NCBI RefSeq assembly: GCF_000717335.1
Contig: NZ_JNYZ01000019.1
Coordinates: 62,001-126,000, forward strand
Length of the DNA stretch: 64,000 nt
From: Amycolatopsis jejuensis
GTDB taxonomy: Bacteria; Actinomycetota; Actinomycetes; Mycobacteriales; Pseudonocardiaceae
Direction: 5' to 3'
The stretch's first letter is position 1. The number at the start of each line of letters is the position of its first letter. Made by a program: the position numbers and the translations under genes. Below, piece by piece: positions 31,514-40,776 of the stretch. The notes beneath the pieces are model-generated. The model was not told the DNA's origin, did no database searches, and worked only from the letters and a program-made list of their open reading frames with translations.

Positions 31514-31821
31514 CCGACGACACGCCGTCTCATCACGGAGCACGCAGCAGCGCCCAGCCGACAACGCGCCATCTGGTCACTGAGCACGCAGCAGCGCCTC
31601 ACCGACAACCCGCCATCTCGTCACTGAGCACGCAACAGCACCCAACCGACAACGCGCCATCTGGTCACGAACCAAGCAACAGCACCCAACCGACGACACG
31701 CCGTCTCATCACGGAGCAAGGAGCGGCACCCAACCGACAACGCGCCGTCTGATAACAAAGCATGCAGCGGCGCCCAACCGACAACCCGCCCCAGCTACCA
31801 AACCCGCAACAGCAAAAACCC
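31514..31821. repeat. 44-bp tandem repeat, seven units
   Basis: Units begin at 31514, 31558, 31602, 31646, 31690, 31734 and 31778, exactly 44 bp apart, each starting CCGACRAC. Most continue RCGCCRTCTSRT and end in AGCRGCRCCCAA-like sequence; the last unit is the most diverged. Variation is spread along the whole unit rather than in a separate spacer, which excludes a CRISPR. It ends 46 nt before the nrnA stop codon. Confidence 0.9.
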
Positions 31822-31866
31822 GGCCCGGCACCACACCCTGGTCAGGAAGACCCCCCAAACGGCCGG

Positions 31867-32883
31867 TTACGAAGCACGCAGCAGTGGTGCCCGCCCCAAT
31901 GCCTCTCGCAGGAGGGCCAGGACCTCCTCCGCACTTCCCGTCACCGTGCAGCCCGCCGCCATTCGGTGGCCGCCGCCGCCCAGTTCTGCGGCGGCTGCGG
32001 ACACGTCCACGTCACCCGCCGAGCGCAGGGACACCGTCCACACTGGACTCCCGTCGACCGGACCCGCGGCTTTCAGGACTGCCGCCACGCCTGCCTCCCG
32101 GGTTGCGCGGACCACGTCGATCACCGACTCCACTTCCTCGCTCCGCACCAACGCCACCTCAGCCGCGCGGACCACGGTGTGCACGAAGCCGAACCCTTGT
32201 GCCCCTTCGGGTTCCAGCTGAGCCTCCGACAGGACCGCCGACAGCATGGGCAGCCATGCAAACGGGTGGTCGTCGATGATCCGGCGCGCTACCTCTGACG
32301 GGTCGACCCCTGCCTCCAGCAAGCGGGCGGCGATCCGGTGGGTCTCCGGGCTCGCGCGGCGGAAACCGCTCGTGTCGGTGACGATCCCGGCGTACAGGCC
32401 GCGCGCGGCGGGCTCGTCGAGTTCGGCGCCCATTGCCTCGATGATCCGCGTCACGAGCACAGCCGTGGCTTCGGCGGATTCGTCGACGACGTGGTGGGTG
32501 CCGTAGTACGCGTTGGTCGCGTGATGATCCACCACCAGCACCGATCCGCCTGCCGCCCGCACGGCGGCGACCCGCGGGGCGAGCCGGCCGAGGCGTGCGG
32601 GAGCGGGGGTGTCGAGGGCGACCAGGAGGCCGTCGGTCGGGGGCAGGGCGTCGGCGGGGGTCAGCAGGCCGTCGGCGTCCAGCCAGGCCAGCGTTTCCGG
32701 TGCCTCGTCCGGCTCGCCGAACGAAACCCGGACTCGCGCGCCCTGCCGGTGCAGCACGTGGCCGAGGGCGAGCGCACTGCCGAGCGCATCCGCGTCGGGG
32801 CGTACGTGCCCGAGCAGCGTCACGTCGGTGGCCGCGGCCAGCAGCGCGGCGGCGGCCTCGATGTCCTCCTGGATACCTGTCAC
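31867..32883 (-). CDS. nrnA: Bifunctional oligoribonuclease / pAp phosphatase (NrnA, DHH family)
   Basis: 338-residue DHH/DHHA1 phosphoesterase that degrades nano-RNAs and dephosphorylates 3'-phosphoadenosine 5'-phosphate. The N-terminal metal-binding GHVRPDADALGSALAL, the DHH motif in VVDHHATN, and GIVTDTSGFRR are visible; the C-terminal DHHA1 domain ends with the GGGGHRMAAG motif. The GTG at 32883 opens TGIQEDIEAA. The rbfA-nrnA-dinF order is as in mycobacteria, although two other genes now sit between rbfA and nrnA. Confidence 0.94.
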   Translation of the reverse strand: MTGIQEDIEAAAALLAAATDVTLLGHVRPDADALGSALALGHVLHRQGARVRVSFGEPDEAPETLAWLDADGLLTPADALPPTDGLLVALDTPAPARLGRLAPRVAAVRAAGGSVLVVDHHATNAYYGTHHVVDESAEATAVLVTRIIEAMGAELDEPAARGLYAGIVTDTSGFRRASPETHRIAARLLEAGVDPSEVARRIIDDHPFAWLPMLSAVLSEAQLEPEGAQGFGFVHTVVRAAEVALVRSEEVESVIDVVRATREAGVAAVLKAAGPVDGSPVWTVSLRSAGDVDVSAAAAELGGGGHRMAAGCTVTGSAEEVLALLREALGRAPLLRAS

Positions 32884-32895
32884 AAAGCGTCACGC

Positions 32896-32901
32896 TACGC
32901 T
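32896..32901 (+). promoter_or_regulatory. Putative -10 of a leaderless promoter (TACGCT)
   Basis: TACGCT ends 7 nt before the ATG of the TRM11-like gene, within the 25-nt gap to the divergent nrnA start. Confidence 0.45.
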
Positions 32902-32908
32902 CTGCGGG

Positions 32909-33943
32909 ATGCCCGAGTACGTGATCCTCAATCTACCGTCCGCCAACCGCGTGTACGCCGCGTCGTCACCGGCGCTGCTGCGCGCCGAGCTGGCGGCTTT
33001 CGGCGCGGGTCTCGACGCCGACGTGACCGCGATCGAGGAGATCGAGCTCGGCGGCGTCGGGTACGTGAAGTTCACCTCGACGGAACCGCTCGGCGAGCGG
33101 GACTTGACCCTGCTGTCGAACCTGTCCTCGCTCTACGCCCTCTTCGAACTCACCGGCGACCTGCTGCGGCCGGTCCCCGTGCATCCGCTCGCCGCAGCGG
33201 ATTCCGACCTGCTCACGATCCAGAAGTACCCGGGCAAAACCAACGAGCAGTTCACCAAACTCCTGCTCAACCTCACTCTCCTGGCGACCGCGCATCCCGC
33301 GGACTGGCCGAACCGTCCGCTGCACGTACTCGACCCGCTGTGCGGCCGCGGAACCACCCTCAACCAGGCCATGATGTACGGCTTCGACGCGACCGGCCTC
33401 GACGTCGACGGCCGCGATTTCGAGGCGTACGAACAGTTCGTGAAGACGTGGCTGCGCACGAAACGCGTGAAGCACACCGCGGAATCCGGGCAGCTGCGCC
33501 GCAACAAGGTCCGCCTCGGCCGCCGCCTCGACGTCGAGTACGCCTTCGGCAAGGACGACTACAAAGCCGGCCGGACTCGCAAGCTCAGCTACCTCAACGC
33601 GGACACGCTCACCACCGACGAGGTACTCCGTCCGTCCTCTGTGGACCTCGTGGTCACCGACGCCCCGTACGGCGTCCAGCACGGCAGCCACCGGGAGGCC
33701 GACCTGGCCCGCAGCCCGCGCGACCTCCTCGCCGCAGCGGTCCCAGTGTGGACCCGCGTGCTGCGACCGGGCGGCGCGCTGGGCATCTCGTGGAATACGC
33801 ATGTGCTGCCGCGCGCGGACCTGGTGACCATCCTGGAACGCGCCGGGCTCGAGGTCCGGTCCGGTGGGCCGTATGACGATTTCGCGCATCGGGTGGACCA
33901 GGCGATCGTGCGGGACCTGGTGGTGGCGAGCAAACCCGGCTAG
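32909..33943 (+). CDS. TRM11-family SAM-dependent RNA methyltransferase
   Basis: 344-residue protein. The N-terminal third (YVILNLPSANRVYAASSPAL and following) resembles the RNA-binding region of TRM11-like enzymes. The Rossmann methyltransferase part starts at about residue 135 with DPLCGRGTTLNQAMMYGFDA, followed by GLDVDGRDFEAYEQF. The amino-methyltransferase motif IV, usually (D/N)PPY, is DAPYGVQHG here. A tRNA guanine N2-methyltransferase role is likely by family but not shown. The gene runs against the surrounding minus-strand block. Confidence 0.8.
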   Translation: MPEYVILNLPSANRVYAASSPALLRAELAAFGAGLDADVTAIEEIELGGVGYVKFTSTEPLGERDLTLLSNLSSLYALFELTGDLLRPVPVHPLAAADSDLLTIQKYPGKTNEQFTKLLLNLTLLATAHPADWPNRPLHVLDPLCGRGTTLNQAMMYGFDATGLDVDGRDFEAYEQFVKTWLRTKRVKHTAESGQLRRNKVRLGRRLDVEYAFGKDDYKAGRTRKLSYLNADTLTTDEVLRPSSVDLVVTDAPYGVQHGSHREADLARSPRDLLAAAVPVWTRVLRPGGALGISWNTHVLPRADLVTILERAGLEVRSGGPYDDFAHRVDQAIVRDLVVASKPG

Positions 33944-33944
33944 A

Positions 33945-34775
33945 TCACAGCCGCGGACCCAGGAACCGCAGCACCTCCGGCAGGATGCTCCGCCAGTACT
34001 CCCCCGTGTGTCCACCCGGGGAAACCCGCGCTTCCTCCGGATGCGCCCCCTCGATCAGTTTCCGGTTGGCCGCCGCGAACGGGTCGCTCGCGCCGCACCA
34101 CACGCCGAGGCCGGTCGCCGGGAGATCGGTCAGGTGCTGCAACGGTTCCACGGCCGCCCACTCGTCCCGTGACGGGAAGATGTGCCGGGCGCGGGCTTCC
34201 GGCCAGGTGCGGAACAGGGCTGCGCTGCAGGTGGCCACCGCGGTCACATCGCGGCGACGCCGGGCCAGGTTCAACGCGCCGAAGCCGCCCATCGAGATGC
34301 CCATCGCGCCGGTCATCGGGCGGAGTCCGGCGGAGGCGAGCCAGCCGGGGAGTTCGTCAGTGAGCATGCGGTGCGGATCGTCGGCGCCGTCGGGGATCCA
34401 GTAGTGCGAGCCGTCGACTGCGGCGACCGCGAACGGCGGTACCCCGGACCGCACCGCGGCGGTGAGGGCCGCGGGCAGGCCGAGATCCAGGAACGTGCGC
34501 GCGGTCGAGCCGCGGCCGTGCAGGGCGGCGCAGACCGGCAAGCCGGTACTGGGGACGCCTTCGGGCACGACGAGCACGACGTCGACCTCGCGGCCGCGGG
34601 CGGCGGAGTGCTGCCGGGTGATCGTGACCGGTGCGGTCAGGGCCGGCGGGCGGGAGGGCGGGGCAGGCGCGGACGGCGGAGCCACCGGGGCGGAGCGCCC
34701 GGAGCAGGCGGAGAGGACCGCCGCGGCACTGCCGAGCAGCACTCCGCGTCGCGTGACACCGGGACTCCACCGCAT
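33945..34775 (-). CDS. Secreted lipoprotein esterase, alpha/beta hydrolase fold
   Basis: 276-residue putative serine esterase of the esterase D/mycolyltransferase-like type. The N-terminus VTRRGVLLGSAAAVLSACSG has a twin-arginine motif and a lipobox (LSAC), so export through Tat and lipid anchoring are likely. A Pro/Ala-rich linker follows, then CAALHGRGST (oxyanion region), the nucleophile elbow GISMGGFGAL and the histidine in SPGGHTGEYW. The substrate is unknown. The ATG at 34775 lies 4 nt after the rbfA stop codon; it ends 1 nt from the convergent TRM11-like gene. Confidence 0.82.
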   Translation of the reverse strand: MRWSPGVTRRGVLLGSAAAVLSACSGRSAPVAPPSAPAPPSRPPALTAPVTITRQHSAARGREVDVVLVVPEGVPSTGLPVCAALHGRGSTARTFLDLGLPAALTAAVRSGVPPFAVAAVDGSHYWIPDGADDPHRMLTDELPGWLASAGLRPMTGAMGISMGGFGALNLARRRRDVTAVATCSAALFRTWPEARARHIFPSRDEWAAVEPLQHLTDLPATGLGVWCGASDPFAAANRKLIEGAHPEEARVSPGGHTGEYWRSILPEVLRFLGPRL

Positions 34776-34779
34776 CGCT

Positions 34780-35253
34780 TCAGCCGCGCGTCTCCTCTTC
34801 TGCGGGCTCCTCGTCGTCCTCGGCACGAGGGGCCTTGTACGGGTCTGGCTCGCCCGCGTGCTGGGCGCCGGTGGCCTGGCGGGCCACCTCCGCGTCGGCC
34901 TCGCGGGCCTTCGCGAGCAGTTCCTCGATGCGGCGGGCGTCGTCCGGGACGCTGTCCGCGACGAAGGTGAGCGTGGGCGTGTAGCGGACTCCGGTGCCCT
35001 GCCCCACCTTGGTGCGCAGGACTCCGCGTGCGGCTTCCAGCGCGGCTGCGGCGCTCGCGAAATCCGGTGCGGCGTCGATGCTTTCGCCGAGCACCGTGTA
35101 GTACACCGTGGCGTCGTGCAGGTCCGCGGTGACGCGGGCGTCGGTGATGGTCACCGCTCCCAGCCGCGGGTCCTTGACGTCGTGTTCGATCGCCGAGGCC
35201 ACGATCTGCGAGATCCGCTTGGCGAGCTTGCGGGCTCGAGCGGGATCGGCCAT
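34780..35253 (-). CDS. rbfA: 30S ribosome-binding factor A
   Basis: 157-residue 16S rRNA maturation factor. The N-terminal [20 protein letters not shown] and [18 protein letters not shown], then the KH-like fold to [12 protein letters not shown] and [12 protein letters not shown], match RbfA. The acidic C-terminal tail ([13 protein letters not shown]) is common in actinobacteria. The ATG at 35253 was chosen over upstream in-frame possibilities because the family begins here. Confidence 0.95.
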   Translation of the reverse strand: MADPARARKLAKRISQIVASAIEHDVKDPRLGAVTITDARVTADLHDATVYYTVLGESIDAAPDFASAAAALEAARGVLRTKVGQGTGVRYTPTLTFVADSVPDDARRIEELLAKAREADAEVARQATGAQHAGEPDPYKAPRAEDDEEPAEEETRG

Positions 35254-35285
35254 GGCTGTGGTCTCCTTCGGATGTTTCCGTGGTT

Positions 35286-35579
35286 CTAGTCGTCGGGGCC
35301 GAGCAGCCGGCGCCGCGCGGACAGCAGCGCGAACTCCGGGCGGCCGGCCACGAATCGCTCGCACGAGTCGAGCACGTCCCGGACGTGCTCGCCACCGGCA
35401 GCGACCGCGGCGACGCCGATGAGCGCGCGCCGGTGCAGGTCGAGGTGGCCCGCCTCGGCGACGGACACGTCGAACCGCTTCCGCAGCTCGGCCACCACCG
35501 GGCGCACCACGGATCGCTTCTGCTTGAGCGAATGCACGTCGTCGAGCAACAGGTCGAGCTCCAGGGCTCCGACAAACAT
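35286..35579 (-). CDS. DUF503 domain-containing protein (YlxP-like)
   Basis: 97-residue protein of the DUF503 family, which is almost always encoded between infB and rbfA and is thought to act in ribosome assembly. [20 protein letters not shown] followed by [20 protein letters not shown] is the family signature. The start is ATG at 35579. Confidence 0.93.
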   Translation of the reverse strand: MFVGALELDLLLDDVHSLKQKRSVVRPVVAELRKRFDVSVAEAGHLDLHRRALIGVAAVAAGGEHVRDVLDSCERFVAGRPEFALLSARRRLLGPDD

Positions 35580-35644
35580 AGGCAGCGAAGTTGTGCCGCG
35601 AGAGCGGTCCGGGGTGCCCGTGAAAAGCACCCCGGACCGGTCAC

Positions 35645-38617
35645 TCACGCACGGGGCTTCTCCCGCTGTTCGTAGGTCTCGATCACGTCGTCGACCTTGA
35701 TGTCGCTGTACGAGCCCAGCGTGAGGCCGCACTCGTACCCTTCCCGGACCTCGACCACGTCGTCCTTGAACCGCCGCAGCGAGCCGACCGGCAGGTTCTG
35801 TGCGACGACGGCGCCGTCGCGCAGGAGGCGGGCCTTGGCGTTGCGGCGGATCTCGCCCGACACGACGAGGCAACCGGCGATCGTGCCGATCTTGGAGGAC
35901 TTGAAGACCTCGCGGACCTCGGCGCGGCCCAGCTCGACCTCTTCGTACTCCGGCTTGAGCATGCCCTTCAGAGCCTGCTCGATCTCGTCGATCGCCTGGT
36001 AGATGACCGTGTAGTAGCGGACGTCGACGCCCTCGCGGGCGGCCCGCTCGGTCGCCTTGCCCTGTGCCCGGACGTTGAACCCGAGCACGATCGCGTCGGA
36101 CGCGGTCGCCAGGTCGATGTCCGATTCGGTGACGCCACCGACGCCGCGGTGGACCACGTGCAGCTCGACCTCTTCGCCGACGTCCAGCTGCAGCAGTGCC
36201 GCCTCGAGCGCCTCGACCGTACCCGAGTTGTCACCCTTGATGATCAGGTTGAGGCTGCTCGTCTCCTTCAGGGCGGAGTCGAGGTCCTCGAGGCTGACCC
36301 GCTTGCGCCGCGACGCGTTGAGCGCGTTGCGGGTGCGCGCGGAGCGGCGCTCGGCGATCTGCCGGGCGACGCGGTCCTCGTCGACCACCAGGAAGGTGTC
36401 GCCCGCGCCCGGTACCGAGGTGAACCCGATGACCTGGACCGGACGCGAGGGCAGGGCCTCCGTGACGTCCTCGTTGTGCTCGTCGACCATCCGGCGGACG
36501 CGGCCGTACGCGTCGCCCGCCACGACCGAGTCGCCGACCCGGAGCGTGCCGCGCTGCACCAGCACCGTGGCCACCGGGCCGCGGCCGCGGTCGAGGTGTG
36601 CCTCGATCGCGACACCCTGGGCCTCCATGTCCGGGTTGGCCCGGAGGTCCAGCGCGGCGTCCGCGGTCAGCAGGATCGCCTCGAGCAGCCCGTCGATGTT
36701 GATGTTCTCCCGTGCGGAGATCTCGACGAACATCGTGTCGCCGCCGTACTCCTCGGCGATGAGGTTGTACTCGGTGAGCTGCTGCCGGATCTTGTCCGGG
36801 TTCGCGCCCTCCTTGTCGATCTTGTTGATCGCGACCACGATCGGGGCCTTGGCGGCCTGCGCGTGGTTGATCGCCTCCACCGTCTGCGGCATGACGCCGT
36901 CGTCGGCGGCCACCACGATCACCGCGATGTCCGTGGAGTTCGCGCCTCGGGCACGCATGGCGGTGAACGCCTCGTGACCCGGGGTGTCGATGAAGGTGAT
37001 CAGCCGCGGGGTGCCCTCGAGCTCGGTCTCGATCTGGTAGGCACCGATGTGCTGGGTGATGCCGCCGGCCTCGCTCTCGCGGACCTTCGTCTTGCGGATC
37101 GTGTCCAGCAACCGGGTCTTACCGTGGTCGACGTGACCCATGATCGTCACGACCGGCGGGCGGACCTGCAGGGCTTCCTCGCCGCCTTCGTCCTCACCGT
37201 AGGTGATGTCGAAGGTTTCGAGCAGCTCGCGGTCCTCCTCCTCGGGGGAGACGACCTGGACGACGTAGTTCATCTCGCCGCCGAGCAGCTCGAGGATGTC
37301 GTCGGACACCGACTGCGTTGCCGTGACCATCTCGCCGAGGTGGAAGAGCACCTGCACCAGCGAAGCCGGGTTGGCGTCGATCTTCTCGGCGAAGTCGGTG
37401 AGCGAGGCACCGCGCGGCAGCCGGATCGTCTCGCCCTGGCCCTTGGGCAGGCGGACGCCGCCGACGCTGGGCGCCTGCATGTTGTCCATGTACTCCTGGC
37501 GCTTCTGCCGCTTCGACTTGCGGCCCTTGCGCGAGGGTCCACCGGGACGGCCGAAGGCACCGGCCGTGCCGCCGCGGCCACCGGGGCCGCCACGACCGCC
37601 GCCGCCACCGCGGAAACCGCCGCCGCCACCGGCCGGGGCGCCACCGCCACCGCCACCGGGACCACCGCGGAAGCCACCGCCTCCGCCGCCGCCACCGGGA
37701 CGGAAACCGCCGCCACCGCCGCCACCACCGGGACCGCCGCGGAAACCGCCGCCGCCACCACCGGGACGGCCGCCGCCACCACCGGGTCCGCCACGACCGC
37801 CGCCGGGGCCACCACGGCCACCGGGACCGCCAGGACCGGCCGGACGGGCGGTCCGGCCCGGCATCATGCCGGGGTTCGGCCGCGGGGGCATGTTGCCCGG
37901 GCTGGGCCGGTTGCCGCCGGCGCCACCGCCGGGACGCGGGGCAGGCCGGTCGCCGCCACCACCGGGCCGCGGCGGCCGGTCACCGCCGCCGCCCTGGCCA
38001 CCGCCGGGACGCGGGGCGGGCGGACGCGGGGCCGGGGCACCGGAGCCGACGCCGAACGGGTTGTTGCCGACCCGCGGGGTGCGCGGACCGGGCTTCGGGC
38101 CGCTGGGCTTGGGGCCCTGCGGCTTCGGGGGCACGACCGAGCCTGCCGACGAGTCCTGCTGCTTCGGCGCCGGTTTGGGCGCGGCCGAAGCGGCCGGAGC
38201 GGCCGGTGCAGCGGGCTCGGCCTTCGCCGCGGGGACCTGCTGCGCAGGGGACGGCGCGGGCGGGCGCGGTCCGGGACGCGGTCCCGGGCCGGGACGGCCA
38301 CCCGGGCCGGCCGGCTTCGCGGCCTGCGGCGCCGGTTTCCCTTGCTGCTGGGCGGGAGCCTGCGGCGCCGCGTTCTGCTGCGGGGGCCGGGGCGTGCTGC
38401 CGCCGGACGGCGGCGCCGGAGCGGGCCGAGGTCCCGGCGTGGGCTTCTTGCCGCCCTTGGCGGGGTACGCGTCGCGCAGCCGGCGGGCGACGGGCGCCTC
38501 GACGGTGGACGACGCGGACTTCACGAACTCGCCCTGCTCCTTGAGCTTCGCGAGAACTTCTTTGCTGGTGATACCGAGCTCCTTTGCGAGCTCGTGGACA
38601 CGGGCCTTGCCTGGCAC
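35645..38617 (-). CDS. infB: Translation initiation factor IF-2
   Basis: GTPase that places initiator tRNA on the ribosome. The 990-residue protein starts with the IF2_N domain ([20 protein letters not shown]). Residues from about 60 to 360 are a very long disordered Pro/Ala/Gly region whose last part is nearly pure Gly with Arg and Phe. The G domain carries GHVDHGKT near residue 495 and NKIDKEG, followed by domains II-IV ending in [11 protein letters not shown]. The GTG at 38617 is preferred over an ATG 12 nt upstream because AGGAGA precedes it and the conserved N-terminus starts there. Confidence 0.97.
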   Translation of the reverse strand: MPGKARVHELAKELGITSKEVLAKLKEQGEFVKSASSTVEAPVARRLRDAYPAKGGKKPTPGPRPAPAPPSGGSTPRPPQQNAAPQAPAQQQGKPAPQAAKPAGPGGRPGPGPRPGPRPPAPSPAQQVPAAKAEPAAPAAPAASAAPKPAPKQQDSSAGSVVPPKPQGPKPSGPKPGPRTPRVGNNPFGVGSGAPAPRPPAPRPGGGQGGGGDRPPRPGGGGDRPAPRPGGGAGGNRPSPGNMPPRPNPGMMPGRTARPAGPGGPGGRGGPGGGRGGPGGGGGRPGGGGGGFRGGPGGGGGGGGFRPGGGGGGGGFRGGPGGGGGGAPAGGGGGFRGGGGGRGGPGGRGGTAGAFGRPGGPSRKGRKSKRQKRQEYMDNMQAPSVGGVRLPKGQGETIRLPRGASLTDFAEKIDANPASLVQVLFHLGEMVTATQSVSDDILELLGGEMNYVVQVVSPEEEDRELLETFDITYGEDEGGEEALQVRPPVVTIMGHVDHGKTRLLDTIRKTKVRESEAGGITQHIGAYQIETELEGTPRLITFIDTPGHEAFTAMRARGANSTDIAVIVVAADDGVMPQTVEAINHAQAAKAPIVVAINKIDKEGANPDKIRQQLTEYNLIAEEYGGDTMFVEISARENINIDGLLEAILLTADAALDLRANPDMEAQGVAIEAHLDRGRGPVATVLVQRGTLRVGDSVVAGDAYGRVRRMVDEHNEDVTEALPSRPVQVIGFTSVPGAGDTFLVVDEDRVARQIAERRSARTRNALNASRRKRVSLEDLDSALKETSSLNLIIKGDNSGTVEALEAALLQLDVGEEVELHVVHRGVGGVTESDIDLATASDAIVLGFNVRAQGKATERAAREGVDVRYYTVIYQAIDEIEQALKGMLKPEYEEVELGRAEVREVFKSSKIGTIAGCLVVSGEIRRNAKARLLRDGAVVAQNLPVGSLRRFKDDVVEVREGYECGLTLGSYSDIKVDDVIETYEQREKPRA

Positions 38618-38705
38618 AGCTCTCCTCATCTAGGGGAGGCCAGGCGGTGACCCGCTGACCTCGTCCTTATCGTCGCGCGTTCATGGCTTCAGCTTCACGG
38701 CTGAC

Positions 38706-39086
38706 TCATGACGGGTCGACCTGCTTCCTTGTTTCCCGCGGCCCCGGGAACGTCCCGGAACCGATGTCGGCGGCGAATGCCGCGTGCTCGTGCAGCCTCG
38801 CGGCGTCGAGCGCGCCCGCAGCCCGGAGGGCCCTCGGGAACGCCCGCTTCCGCTCGGCCCTGGCCAGGCAGTGCGGCCCGGGGTGCAGCCACGCACCCCG
38901 GCCCGGCAGCCGCCGACCTTCGTCGACGGCGAGCCGCCCGTCCACCGCGACCACGCGCAGCAGTTCGCCGGCCAAGGCCCGCTTCCGGCAGCCGACACAG
39001 GTGCGTACCGGGAGGTGCCGGTGACGCTGGAGGTCGGAGATGGCCCGTCGCGGGTCTTGAACCTTCGTCGAGTCTAGCGCCTGCAC
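38706..39086 (-). CDS. YlxR family (DUF448) RNA-binding protein
   Basis: 126-residue protein with the YlxR signature RTCVGCRKRALAGELLRVVA and GRGAWLHPGPHCLARAERKR. YlxR proteins are encoded between nusA and infB, bind RNA and have been linked to RNase P regulation in other bacteria. The GTG at 39086, 2 nt after the nusA stop, gives about 27 residues more than usual before the signature, so the start is uncertain. Confidence 0.88.
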   Translation of the reverse strand: MQALDSTKVQDPRRAISDLQRHRHLPVRTCVGCRKRALAGELLRVVAVDGRLAVDEGRRLPGRGAWLHPGPHCLARAERKRAFPRALRAAGALDAARLHEHAAFAADIGSGTFPGPRETRKQVDPS

Positions 39087-39088
39087 CT

Positions 39089-40135
39089 TCAGTCGGCCGA
39101 ACCGGTTGCCGCGGCGGGCCGCGCCTGGCCGGCGTGGTCTTGCTCACTCTGCGGTTCGGCGGGGGCGGCGTCGCTGCGGATGTCGATGCGCCAGCCGGTG
39201 AGCCGGGCCGCGAGCCGCGCGTTCTGGCCCTCCTTGCCGATGGCGAGCGACAGCTGGAAGTCCGGCACCACGACCCGGGCCGTCTTCGCGCGTTCGTCCA
39301 CGACACGGACGGACACAACCTTCGCCGGCGACAAGGCATTCCCGACGAACCGCGCCGGATCCTCGGACCAGTCGATGATGTCGATCTTCTCGCCGGCCAG
39401 CTCGCTCATCACGTTGCGCACGCGCGCGCCCATCGGGCCGATGCAGGCGCCCTTCGCGTTGACGCCCGGCACGGTGGAGCGCACCGCGATCTTGGACCGG
39501 TGCCCCGGCTCACGCGCGACGGCGGCGATTTCGACCGTGCCGTCGGCAATCTCGGGTACCTCGAGCGCGAAGAGCTTGCGCACCAGGTTCGGATGCGAGC
39601 GCGACAGCATGATCTGCGGGCCGCGGTTGCTGCGCGACACCCCGAAGACGAACGCCTTGATCCGGGTGCCGTGCTCGTAGGACTCCCCCGCGACCTGCTC
39701 GGCCTGCGGCAGCACGCCTTCGGTTCCGCCGACCTGGATCACGACCATGCCGCGGGCGTTGGCCCGCGCGTCACGCTGCACGATCCCGGCGACGATCTCG
39801 CCCTCCTTCGCGGAGAACTCGCCGAAGGTCTTCTCGTGCTCGGCGTCGCGCAGCCGCTGCAGGATGACCTGGCGCGCGGTGGTGGCGGCGATCCGGCCGA
39901 AGCCCTCGGGGGTGTCGTCCCACTCCTCGTCGACCTCGCCCTCGGGCGTGAGGGTGTGCGCGAGGACCCGGACGAGCCCGGTCTTGCGGTCGATGTCGAT
40001 GCGGGCGTGCGGCTGGTGGCCTTCGGTGTGCTTGTACGCGGTGAGCAGCGCGGTCTCGATGGCCTCGATGACCGTGTCGAAGGGGATGTCCTTGTCCCGT
40101 TCGATCGCCCGCAGCGCGGCGATGTCCACGTTCAC
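39089..40135 (-). CDS. nusA: Transcription termination/antitermination factor NusA
   Basis: 348-residue RNA polymerase elongation factor. It has the N-terminal polymerase-binding domain ([20 protein letters not shown]), an S1 domain ([20 protein letters not shown]), and two KH domains ([12 protein letters not shown] and [35 protein letters not shown]). The C-terminal acidic repeats of E. coli NusA are absent, as is usual in actinobacteria. The GTG at 40135 overlaps the rimP stop by 4 nt. Confidence 0.97.
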   Translation of the reverse strand: MNVDIAALRAIERDKDIPFDTVIEAIETALLTAYKHTEGHQPHARIDIDRKTGLVRVLAHTLTPEGEVDEEWDDTPEGFGRIAATTARQVILQRLRDAEHEKTFGEFSAKEGEIVAGIVQRDARANARGMVVIQVGGTEGVLPQAEQVAGESYEHGTRIKAFVFGVSRSNRGPQIMLSRSHPNLVRKLFALEVPEIADGTVEIAAVAREPGHRSKIAVRSTVPGVNAKGACIGPMGARVRNVMSELAGEKIDIIDWSEDPARFVGNALSPAKVVSVRVVDERAKTARVVVPDFQLSLAIGKEGQNARLAARLTGWRIDIRSDAAPAEPQSEQDHAGQARPAAATGSAD

Positions 40136-40665
40136 TTCGACTCCTCCTTCTCCGTCGCGGCAGCAGTGTGGTCGGCGTCGTCCGCCAGCACCTTGAGGTC
40201 GTCGGCAGGGGGCTGCTTGAACTCGACCTCCACGACCGCCTTGGCCACGGACTGGTAGTGCACGTCCTTGATCCGGCCCTCGGCCAGCACCCGCACGCGC
40301 TGCTTTCCGGCGTGCCCGACCCGCGCGAGGTACGCGGAACCTTCGACCGGGGTGATCTTGACCAGCCGGTACCGCGCGCGGCGCCAGTGCCGCTGCTGCG
40401 TGAGCGGCCGGTCCAGTCCCGGGGAGGTGACCTCCAGCGTGTAGGCGCTCGCCAGCACGTGCTCGTTCTCGTCGAGGGCGGCCGAGACGGTGCGGCTGAC
40501 CTCGGCCACCTCGTCCAGCCCGACCCCGTCGTCGGAGTCGACGACGACCTTCACCAGCTGGCGCCTTCCGGCTCGCTGGACCTCGAGCGAGTCGAGGTCG
40601 AAACCCGCGGTCGTGACGGCTGCGGCCACGATCGGCTGCAGCCGGCTGGCGAGTTCGTCGGTCAC
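40132..40665 (-). CDS. rimP: Ribosome maturation factor RimP
   Basis: 177-residue 30S assembly factor. [20 protein letters not shown] then [20 protein letters not shown] and [20 protein letters not shown] are the conserved RimP blocks. The GTG at 40665 is preceded at 8 nt by AGGAG. It heads the rimP-nusA-ylxR-infB operon. Confidence 0.96.
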   Translation of the reverse strand: MTDELASRLQPIVAAAVTTAGFDLDSLEVQRAGRRQLVKVVVDSDDGVGLDEVAEVSRTVSAALDENEHVLASAYTLEVTSPGLDRPLTQQRHWRRARYRLVKITPVEGSAYLARVGHAGKQRVRVLAEGRIKDVHYQSVAKAVVEVEFKQPPADDLKVLADDADHTAAATEKEESK

Positions 40666-40776
40666 GTGGAGCACTCCTGTTCGGCCGGATGGTCGGTGAA
40701 GGTCAAGCTTATCCTGCGCACCCGCGGGGACGCGCGAGCGGCGGTGCCGTCGGCGGGCCTGGCAGGATGGGCCGAC

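Larger units (their letters stand above)
30940..31866. other. 930-bp gene-free minisatellite region
   Basis: Between dinF and nrnA no coding region can be supported. The region carries the dinF promoter at its left edge, a decayed array of about 50-57 bp units (31086-31260) and a clear 44-bp tandem array (31514-31821). Open frames across the 44-bp array are artefacts because the period is not a multiple of three. Confidence 0.65.

Noticed and set aside
31514..31821. Regular repeats suggestive of a CRISPR array
   Set aside because: Units are tandem without unique spacers, sequence varies across the whole 44 bp, and no cas gene is near.
36149..38650. An 833-codon plus-strand frame opposite infB
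   Set aside because: Antisense shadow of IF-2; the repetitive Thr/Gly/Ala text mirrors the Gly-rich IF-2 segment.
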